Below, one piece after another: positions 52,769 through 59,622 of a DNA stretch of 64,000 bases (position 1 is the stretch's first letter; every line of letters begins with the position of its first letter). The stretch is taken from NCBI GenBank assembly GCA_903901015.1, contig CAIUPH010000026.1, positions 1 to 64,000 on the forward strand, in the 5' to 3' direction. The stretch is from Candidatus Bathyarchaeota archaeon. Lineage in GTDB: Archaea; Thermoproteota; Bathyarchaeia; Bathyarchaeales; Bathycorpusculaceae. Under the pieces are notes generated by a model. It was not told the DNA's origin, ran no database searches, and saw only the letters and a list, made by a program, of their open reading frames with translations. Position numbers and translations under genes: made by a program.

Positions 52769-53932
52769 CTAAATTATTAAGAGTAAGGCTATAAACAGGG
52801 CGATGGTTGTGATGGCGTCAGCTAAAGAACTGCCCACGGGGATAACAAAGGTGTCTGGGTCTAAGCCTCTTTTGAACGTCAATATCGAAATCCCATAGGT
52901 TACGATTGTGATGGCGCTGAAAGCGATTACGTTGGTAACTAAAAGAATCAGCAGCAGACTGGAAACTGCCTGCAATGTAAACACGCCGTTTAACGCCAAA
53001 GACAACAAGCCCAACACAACAAACAGCATAAGGGAAGCTGTCCAACCGCTAAAAATGTTTTTAGCATGATTTTTAATCGAAGACATAGACGGCGCCAGCA
53101 CTCCCAGCGCGAGTTTTGTGGTGGCTGCTGAACCGACGACTAACCCGACGTCGCCCATCATGTCGATCATGGCTGGGTAGACGGTGTAGACTTGTCTGCT
53201 GGCGTTTGCGATGCTGCTTATGCCCTTGAGAACTGTGCCAGTTATGTTGACCATGAACGCGACTAGCAGCATGGTTGGCAGTGATTCTTTGATGATTTTT
53301 ATGAATTCGGGGTCCCGCAGATTTCGTGGAATTATGAATAAGACTAGGAAAACGTTGATGAGCCCGAAAATTATTATCGCCCACTTGCCCACTGCCCCCG
53401 AGAAATACAGGTTTAATACCCCGATGTAGAGGAATGTGATGATGATGTCAGCGACCGTTGAAATTGCTGGGTAAACGATGGTGTCTGGGTCTAAGCTGCT
53501 TTTGAAGGACATGAAAGTGAATTTCACGGTTATCAACGTGATAAGAAGCCCCAAAGACAGCGTCGCTACCATAACGGTTAAGATAGCTGGAAAATCACCC
53601 ACAGATATGCCCCAGAAAAGGCTTCCGAAAACTATCGCGATAGCGCTGATGGTTGCGCTGGTTGCCAGGGTTAAAACAATCATTGCCCCGATTAACTTGT
53701 AAAACGTCTTGGTGTTTCCAAAAAACTTGGGGTAAACTGTTCCAAGGTGCAATGCGGTGCTTAGGCGCCCCGTAAGTAAACCTGTGATGACGCCTTTCAC
53801 GCTGACTACTGCGGGGTAAAGGGCAAGCGCCCATGGTGAGAACTGAAAAACACCCAGTTGCAATGCAATGGTGAAGCCGGCGATTAAGCCGCCGATGTCG
53901 AAGAGACATGCGAGTGCGGTTTCCTTGAACAT
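52769..53932 (-). CDS. MgtE-like magnesium/divalent cation transporter
   Basis: 387 residues, all membrane, with about ten helices in two related halves. The half-repeats share SSLDPDTIVYPAISTVADI near 165 and RGLDPDTFVIPVGSSLADA near 354, the conserved MgtE/SLC41 Asp region. No cytoplasmic N and CBS domains are present, unlike bacterial MgtE, so gating could be done by the neighbouring PhoU-TrkA_C protein. Substrate is probably Mg2+. Confidence 0.8.
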   Translation of the reverse strand: MFKETALACLFDIGGLIAGFTIALQLGVFQFSPWALALYPAVVSVKGVITGLLTGRLSTALHLGTVYPKFFGNTKTFYKLIGAMIVLTLATSATISAIAIVFGSLFWGISVGDFPAILTVMVATLSLGLLITLITVKFTFMSFKSSLDPDTIVYPAISTVADIIITFLYIGVLNLYFSGAVGKWAIIIFGLINVFLVLFIIPRNLRDPEFIKIIKESLPTMLLVAFMVNITGTVLKGISSIANASRQVYTVYPAMIDMMGDVGLVVGSAATTKLALGVLAPSMSSIKNHAKNIFSGWTASLMLFVVLGLLSLALNGVFTLQAVSSLLLILLVTNVIAFSAITIVTYGISILTFKRGLDPDTFVIPVGSSLADAITTIALFIALLLII

Positions 53933-54032
53933 TCCAAAGAAACTTTTTGAGAGGCCCGCATGTGTAATCGTGCCTGCCTCCTAACGCCTGTTCATTTTTA
54001 GGTTAAAGAAGTTGCAAATCACCGGGTTCCTG

Positions 54033-54182
54033 ATGTCAATTGGAGCTACTGCCGTAACCGCTTTGGTCAAATTTGGGGAGGTGTGGACTCCAATCATGCG
54101 ATGCGCCTTCCAAGATTTTTGGCGGTCCACAGTCACGGAAAACGCTGTGAGGGCTGCCAAAGCCGCTTTAACTGCCTGTTGA
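54033..54182 (+). CDS. Possible small ORF, 49 residues
   Basis: An ATG-to-TGA frame starting MSIGATAVTALVKFG and ending KAALTAC, with a semi-hydrophobic first half. It sits in a 273-nt gap between the MgtE and radical SAM genes, both on the other strand. No family is recognised and no clear ribosome-binding site is present, so it may be chance. Confidence 0.25.
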   Translation: MSIGATAVTALVKFGEVWTPIMRCAFQDFWRSTVTENAVRAAKAALTAC

Positions 54183-54205
54183 AGTTTTTGAAAGACAACT
54201 ATCGC

Positions 54206-56311
54206 TTAATAGGTTTTTGGTTGATACACGCACCATGGGTCCTCAGTTAAGTAATCATTTTTTAACTCTGATGGTTCATGGAGGTCGCCGCAGTAATCGA
54301 TGAAGTCGCTTGAAAGTCCATAAGCGCGTGCTCGGCAGCCGCCGCAAAGTATTTTGTATTCGCATGCGCCGCATTTGCCCTTTAGTGAATTGGGGTCCCG
54401 TAGCGCCTTGAACACTGGCGAGTTGAACCAGATTTCTTTGAAGCTTTTTTCCCGAATGTTCCCAAGTTTGACGGGCAGGTACGGGCAGGGGGTTACGTCT
54501 CCGTTGGGATATATGCGGCAATAGTATAAGCCTGCCATGCAGCCGCGGACCCACTGCCTCATATCCAAACCCATGCCTTTGGCGATGCGCATGAACTGTG
54601 GCGCACAGGAGGGTCTAACGTTTAGCTTGTGCTTGGAGACTTTTGCGAATGTGTTGGTTATCATGTCTTCGTATTTTTGGGGTGAGATGTCGGTTAGTTT
54701 GATGCCGCGGCCTGTTGGGACAAGGAAGAACAGGTGGAAGTTTTCTACGCCGATTTCCTCTGCAAGCGACATGATATCGTCGATTTGGTCGTAGTTCTCA
54801 TGGGTCAACGTTGTGTTTACCTGGACGAGTATGTTGTTTTTCCTCAGGGCTTTGCATGCGTTGACGGCTTTTTCCCATGCGCCCACCACGCCTCGGAACT
54901 CATCGTGCTGCGCTGGAATGTGGGAATCCAAACTGATTGAAACCGTGGTTATGCCCGCCCCTTTCAGTTTGGCTGCGACTGCGTCGTCGATGAGGCTTCC
55001 GTTGCTTCCAAGACCCATCTTTAAGCCGATGGATGAACCGTACTCGATGAGTTCATAGATGTCTTGGCGCAACAATGGTTCTCCGCCGCTTAGAATCAAA
55101 AGTGGGCTGCTTACCTTGCGGATTTGGTCCATGAGGTTCTTTCCCTCTTCTGTGGTTAATTCGTTGGCAAGTTTCTTTTCGGTGGCGTTGATGTAGCAGT
55201 GGCTGCATTTCATATTGCATTCGCGGGTAACGTTCCACGACATTACCAGGGGAACAAACCGTTCAGCCTTCGAGGCTTCTGGTGAATATGCAAGTTTAAG
55301 GTAGTATTCGCAGTTGCCGTGTGTTGCTATTAGTTTGGGTTGCCAGAGCGTAAACGGAAACGGCAATACTGTGTCGAGCATGGCTTTTGCGTGGGCAAAA
55401 CAGAAATGGGTACAGAACAGCCCTGAAACTTTGCTGTCTACGCCGTATTTTTCGGCGGCGTACTTGTGGCTTCCATAGATTGGGCAATTCAGGAATTCCA
55501 TGTTGCCGTCGAGCGTGTCGTTGCTCATGGTCATGTTGATGAAGTGGTCGCTGAGCATGACTGACTGCAATTTTCCACGGGGCATACCCACCTTGAGTGT
55601 AACGTCGAGGGCGATGCTGACGGTTTCTTGACCGAACTTATCCTGGACCTTAGCCATGGCTGCTTCAAGTGTTGGCAAACCCAAGGTTTTAGCCAGTTCA
55701 GCAGTAACAAGTAATCCTTTGATTGTTTCGTACTCTTGGATAAGACGCATCCGAATGACTTGTTCCGCCCATTCATCAAACATTTTCTCAAAAGATGGTC
55801 CCGCTTTTGGGTCTTTGCTGTCTAAAAATGCTTTGACTTTCTTGTTTCCCTTATTTAACTTGTTGAAAAGAGCAATTTTTTCTTCGCCGCTCAATCTCGG
55901 GCTTGTAGCTGCTTCTTTTAGACCTATGGGGAGGGGGGCGACTGCTTGAGTGAGTTCTTTAGCGTCAGATTCGAAGTCACAGTAAATCTTGTTTAGTTGC
56001 GCAGACACATTGGGCATTTTAACGTTGAGCTCGTCGAGGAGCACTTGGGTTTCCGACTCCATCTTTGAAACCATAGCCATATGGTACAGAAGCGAACCCG
56101 CCATGCCCGGGTCAGCTTGTTTGTCGCCCATGAAACCGTTGAAAATCTGGTTAAACAGTTTCTTGGCAGAATCAAAATCCTGCTTAGCAATGGCGACTTG
56201 GGCGTCGCTGAGTTTCTGTTTTCGGCTAACTAAGAGTTGAGCCCACTTGTGGCATTGTCTAACGTCAAAGTTTGTTAATTTGTCCACGCTCTTGAAACTT
56301 ACAGATTCCAA
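54206..56311 (-). CDS. ATC-hydrolase-like domain fused to a radical SAM/SPASM protein
   Basis: 701 residues. The N-terminal half (to about 330) ends with CPIYGSHKYAAEKYG and CTHFCFAHAKAMLDTVLPF, which resembles the L-2-amino-thiazoline-4-carboxylate hydrolase family. The second half is radical SAM with the cluster motif CNMKCSHCY near 365-373 and LSGGEPLLR near 409-417. A C-terminal SPASM-type set includes CRIYPNGDVTPCPYLP, CGACEYKILCGGCRARAYG and a late CGD. Such proteins modify peptides, haem precursors or other substrates; the nearest known groups are NirJ/Ahb and peptide-modifying enzymes. No precursor peptide is recognised nearby. Complete; divergent promoter region on its 5' side. Confidence 0.7.
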   Translation of the reverse strand: MESVSFKSVDKLTNFDVRQCHKWAQLLVSRKQKLSDAQVAIAKQDFDSAKKLFNQIFNGFMGDKQADPGMAGSLLYHMAMVSKMESETQVLLDELNVKMPNVSAQLNKIYCDFESDAKELTQAVAPLPIGLKEAATSPRLSGEEKIALFNKLNKGNKKVKAFLDSKDPKAGPSFEKMFDEWAEQVIRMRLIQEYETIKGLLVTAELAKTLGLPTLEAAMAKVQDKFGQETVSIALDVTLKVGMPRGKLQSVMLSDHFINMTMSNDTLDGNMEFLNCPIYGSHKYAAEKYGVDSKVSGLFCTHFCFAHAKAMLDTVLPFPFTLWQPKLIATHGNCEYYLKLAYSPEASKAERFVPLVMSWNVTRECNMKCSHCYINATEKKLANELTTEEGKNLMDQIRKVSSPLLILSGGEPLLRQDIYELIEYGSSIGLKMGLGSNGSLIDDAVAAKLKGAGITTVSISLDSHIPAQHDEFRGVVGAWEKAVNACKALRKNNILVQVNTTLTHENYDQIDDIMSLAEEIGVENFHLFFLVPTGRGIKLTDISPQKYEDMITNTFAKVSKHKLNVRPSCAPQFMRIAKGMGLDMRQWVRGCMAGLYYCRIYPNGDVTPCPYLPVKLGNIREKSFKEIWFNSPVFKALRDPNSLKGKCGACEYKILCGGCRARAYGLSSDFIDYCGDLHEPSELKNDYLTEDPWCVYQPKTY

Positions 56312-56334
56312 ATTGGAAGTAATAAAGGCTAGCG

Positions 56335-56351
56335 ATATGCAAGCTGCATAT
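56335..56351. promoter_or_regulatory. Inverted repeat in a divergent promoter
   Basis: ATATGCA-AGC-TGCATAT is a perfect 7-bp inverted repeat between the radical SAM gene (minus) and the small membrane protein gene (plus). It is a candidate operator for either gene. Confidence 0.4.
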
Positions 56352-56439
56352 GCAATAGTACATATTCAAACAAGCGACGTATTCGATAAACTAATTAACC
56401 CCAAAAAGGAACATAGCCAACATAAATCGGTGAACCAAG

Positions 56440-56736
56440 ATGACTTTCGATTACAACCTGCTTTTCGCTTTAGTCGGTTTCCTAATCATGATGGGCATGC
56501 TCGGTGGTATAGGCATCAATAAACCCCGCGGTATGAGCGTGAAAATGTGGTGCGTCGGCTACCTTGCCGTGGCGCTGGGATTTGACGCGTTAGCCGTTGT
56601 TGGGTTGATCGGCGGCTACAAATGGTTAACTTACTTGCTGGTGGGTCTCTCTGCGGGAGCGGCAACAGGCTTAGCGATACACGTAATGCACCACATAAAC
56701 GAAGAAGACATTAACCCAACCGTAATGATGGGCTAA
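56440..56736 (+). CDS. Small three-helix membrane protein
   Basis: 98 residues with hydrophobic helices near 8-24, 36-58 and 64-82. It has a cytoplasmic-looking basic loop INKPRGMSVK and a C-terminal MHHINEEDINPTVMMG. Not recognised. Divergent from the radical SAM gene, with which it may share control. Confidence 0.55.
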   Translation: MTFDYNLLFALVGFLIMMGMLGGIGINKPRGMSVKMWCVGYLAVALGFDALAVVGLIGGYKWLTYLLVGLSAGAATGLAIHVMHHINEEDINPTVMMG

Positions 56737-56816
56737 TATTTCCTACCTTTTAATTCATAAACTTAAATTAGTTAAATCTAAATGGCAAGATCTTAAGCCC
56801 AAATTCTAAAACAAGT

Positions 56817-57653
56817 TTAGCTCGTTTCTGAAGTTTGTTTTCTTTTGTGCATGAGAGCCACGTAGACTGTTGCTGTAAACGAAATTGCGCAAGTAAACCC
56901 TATCAAGTACAGAATTATGGTTTGATAGGTTAAGCTTCTATTTGTTACTTGAGGATTTATTGCTGGCTGAAGAGGATGAGTAACATTTGCTGGTGTTACC
57001 TCTTGGATACTTGAAATGTTTTCTGTAGATGCTTGTGGTTGAGGGACCTGTTGCTTGGAAGGCGAAGTTTGGGTTGGAGAACTTTGAGTTGGCATATTAT
57101 TTGCTTTTGGGAGTTCAACGCTTACGCCTGCAGGGTAATCAGCTCCTGAAGTACTCATCGTTATAGTAGTTATCATTGCAATCCAAGCACCGCCGTTGGC
57201 GTCTGGAATAATTAATCGAAGCCCTTCTGGGAGTGGCTGGCCATCTTTTTCATAGGCTATAATTATTTGGGGTTGCATTGCTAAATTAATAGGAATAGCG
57301 ACTCTATACCCGTCTGAGGCTACAAATTGAATTGAATTAACTTCAGGAGTAGATTGCGCTTGTGTGAGGAGATAACTAAGAAGCACTCCGCTCCAATTGC
57401 CGTAAGCTGATAAAGCGCCGTCGCAATATAGCTCGGCGTACACTACGGTTTTGGGCATCTCCAGAAGTTGAGCGTATGAAAAAACGTAGCTGGCACCTGA
57501 TAAACTACCGATTTCTAAGCTGGGTGCATTGTCAGCTAAGGTAGATCCAATTGGGTTGAGCAGTAGTAATACAATTGTTGTCGCGATCAGGATGATGGTT
57601 GAATGTTTCTTTATCAATAGGATTCTCTTCAAAACATATATGACACGCGTCAT
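56817..57653 (-). CDS. Exported protein with molybdopterin-oxidoreductase-like fold
   Basis: 278 residues from ATG 57653; the open frame goes to GTG 57689. An N-terminal signal/anchor helix is near 17-33. A sulphite-oxidase-like core follows with ELYCDGALSAYGNWSGVLLSYLL near 74-96, VASDGYRVAIPI near 111-122, IIAYEKDGQPLPEGLRLIIPD near 131-151 and AWIAMI near 156. A Ser/Thr/Pro/Gln-rich stretch (about 180-235) and a C-terminal helix come last. The Cys and Trp-Ser-Gly region matches the fold, but cofactor binding is unproved. No Mo-cofactor genes are nearby. Confidence 0.65.
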   Translation of the reverse strand: MTRVIYVLKRILLIKKHSTIILIATTIVLLLLNPIGSTLADNAPSLEIGSLSGASYVFSYAQLLEMPKTVVYAELYCDGALSAYGNWSGVLLSYLLTQAQSTPEVNSIQFVASDGYRVAIPINLAMQPQIIIAYEKDGQPLPEGLRLIIPDANGGAWIAMITTITMSTSGADYPAGVSVELPKANNMPTQSSPTQTSPSKQQVPQPQASTENISSIQEVTPANVTHPLQPAINPQVTNRSLTYQTIILYLIGFTCAISFTATVYVALMHKRKQTSETS

Positions 57654-57689
57654 GCTTTTAAACTCTTTCAAAACAACCAAGCAAGTCAC

Positions 57690-58493
57690 AGCATTTCAAA
57701 GAATAACTCACGATTCCTCTGAAGGAAGCTTTTCTGACATAGTTGTTAACGGCGAGTTGTTTCAAGCTTGTAAAGTGGATGTTTTTATGCCAAAGATAGG
57801 TGTGATGTGTCAATCGTTGTTAACGTGAGGGTGCATACTAAGGATGCTCATTGCTGTGTACTGATCTGGTTGATTGTAGTGTTGAGGTGATTTTGGGTCA
57901 CGGGTTGGAGAGGCATCGTATAGAGGATTTTTATAAGGGGGCTAAGGTTTTGGGGAGTATAGGTTTAGGGCGGGCGAAGCGGCGTTTATACACGCGCAAT
58001 AGTCTTTTTGGCCTGTACTCTTCTTGATGTTTTGAGGCGTAGGCTTCTTAGGTACTCTATCGTTAAAGGCATGCTGTCTTTTGAGGGTACGGTTGAGTGG
58101 ATTCGCAAAAGAGCTATGCGTCTTTTCATGTATAGGGTAAGAAACTCAACAGAACCATTCAGAAGCATTTTAAGGATGATAGACACAAACTAACATGAAA
58201 GCGCAAATAGTCAGTTAATAAAGATAAACGTCAATAGTTCTCATATATTCCCTTCATATTAACACATTTAATTCTAAAGACAAAGACAATTAACGTAGTG
58301 ATTTGCCGTTTCTTTGAATTAAGGCTAAGCGGTCACGTAAACTAAAGATCGTTATTTTTGTGTCGTCAAGGTACTCGAAAATTTAGCTTGCAAGGAATAT
58401 GGATCCTTTATCCACAATATCAGTACCGTTGAAACGTTGATGACCTCATTGTACGCGCGTATTTCCATGCCCAATGCTCTCTAAAGCGTTAAT
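57690..58493. other. Gene-poor region with a degraded coding remnant
   Basis: An 804-nt stretch without an intact gene. From about 57800 to 58193 a broken coding sequence is visible on the plus strand (see the pseudogene entry). After 58200 the sequence is AT-rich and carries no recognisable gene or RNA. Confidence 0.5.
57800..58193 (+). pseudogene. Degraded coding sequence of unknown family
   Basis: Three frames give short protein-like pieces in order: NVRVHTKDAHCC near 57820; LERHRIEDFYKGAKVLG then SIGLGRAKRRLYTRNSLFG near 57900-58015; and RRRLLRYSIVKG then GTVEWIRKRAMRLFMYRVRN near 58035-58150. Small shifts separate them and there are stops between. The basic, Arg-rich nature and RxxxEDFY-like part recall transposase C-termini, but no family is named. 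It looks like an old mobile-element or gene remnant. Confidence 0.35.
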
Positions 58494-58772
58494 CTATCGA
58501 TAACTAAGACCCATGCGCCTCATAAAATCAAGAACATTCGCATACTCTATAAGATATTGTCTGCCTTTTTCAGTAAGCTTAAATGAATGTTCATTTTCAA
58601 TCAGACCAAGGTCCGTAAGTTCTGATATGTAATTCTTCAACCGGTCGAAAGGCACACCCATTCGCATCTGAACCTGTGATAATATTATCTTTTCTGTTTT
58701 AGATTGGTTGTTAAGTATCATTAAAAGGTCGCCGTAGATTTTCAGTTTATCCCTGCGAGGAATTTTTTTCAT
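58494..58772 (-). CDS. Small winged-helix DNA-binding protein
   Basis: 92 residues. KIYGDLLMILNNQSKTEKIILSQVQMRMGV leads into FDRLKNYISELTDLGLIENEHSFKLTEKGRQYLIEY, a compact winged helix (about 10-75). It follows a 223-residue membrane gene whose stop abuts this start, so the two form one unit. Many archaea pair a small winged helix with a membrane protein; the signal is unknown. Confidence 0.72.
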   Translation of the reverse strand: MKKIPRRDKLKIYGDLLMILNNQSKTEKIILSQVQMRMGVPFDRLKNYISELTDLGLIENEHSFKLTEKGRQYLIEYANVLDFMRRMGLSYR

Positions 58773-59444
58773 TTAAATGACCTTTTTGCTTGGGTTCCTA
58801 AAGGTTAAATATGAAACTAAAAGGAAAACGGTCAAAGCCATCAAACGGAGTACCAAAGCTCCGTTAAATGCAAATATGCTTCCATCAATTGCCCAAATTA
58901 GTAACGAATATTGGCTTATCCCCAGTAGAATAAAACCGAATGGTACCCAAATGGTCGTTGGGTCTGGTTTTTCTATATGGCTTCTGAGGGTATGGATTGA
59001 AATATAGAGGAGGCAAATTAAGTTAAACATCCGAACGTATGCTTGAGTAGCTTGATAACTATTGGCTGCGATTTCTGGAATGACAATTGATGGCACAATT
59101 GAAGCAGTAAGAGCGACAATTAATAAACTTAGGGTTATGTTCCATTTGATTCGGGAATTTTTCAAAGGTTTTTTTGAAAAGTAGTATGTCACCACTAAGA
59201 AGCAATAGGCAAAAGTTCGAGCAAAAAGCTGAAGGTATGCTAATTGCCTGAACGAAAGAATTATCTCGGAAAATGTTAAAGCCCCGATAATATATGATAC
59301 TCCAAGAAAACCAAATCCAAGAGGCAACCCAAGATATCGCCCCTCCCCAGTGAGTTTATAGGGCTTTATCATAAACCGTAAAAGAATAAAACACAGAATT
59401 GCTGAAACGACTTCAATTGCTGTCCTAATAGTTGGATCATACAT
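58773..59444 (-). CDS. Seven-helix membrane protein
   Basis: 223 residues, with seven hydrophobic helices spaced along the chain and short loops. The N-terminus is outside-like and the last helix ends SYLTFRNPSKKVI. No enzyme motif is recognised. It could sense a signal for the winged-helix protein encoded immediately downstream. Its promoter faces the propeller gene promoter at 59445-59622. Confidence 0.62.
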   Translation of the reverse strand: MYDPTIRTAIEVVSAILCFILLRFMIKPYKLTGEGRYLGLPLGFGFLGVSYIIGALTFSEIILSFRQLAYLQLFARTFAYCFLVVTYYFSKKPLKNSRIKWNITLSLLIVALTASIVPSIVIPEIAANSYQATQAYVRMFNLICLLYISIHTLRSHIEKPDPTTIWVPFGFILLGISQYSLLIWAIDGSIFAFNGALVLRLMALTVFLLVSYLTFRNPSKKVI

Positions 59445-59544
59445 AACTTTATTCTATTGTGGTGAGCCGTTCCTTTATATCTTTTTCATGATTGTTTGAA
59501 GGGTGGAATTATATGGATCCAAAAAATATTCCTGTTTTCGTGTA

Positions 59545-59575
59545 CACTCACGATAAGTGAGTGACCCTTATTAGC
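59545..59575 (+). promoter_or_regulatory. Hairpin leader shared with the second propeller gene
   Basis: CACTCAC-GATAA-GTGAGTG is a 7-bp hairpin (59545-59563), followed by TTATTAGC at 59568-59575. The same CACGATARGTGAGTG...TTATTAGC order occurs at 62808-62835. Distance to the ATG is about 47 and 44 nt. ATAGGAGAATAAAAG then gives the ribosome-binding stretch. Confidence 0.55.
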
Positions 59576-59622
59576 GTTTTTCGATTAGACGTTTAACGTT
59601 AAAATAGGAGAATAAAAGAAAA

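Noticed and set aside
59511-59530. Additional copy of the GGATCC repeat near 59.5 kb
   Set aside because: Only ATGGATCCAA is shared. Flanking modules are absent.
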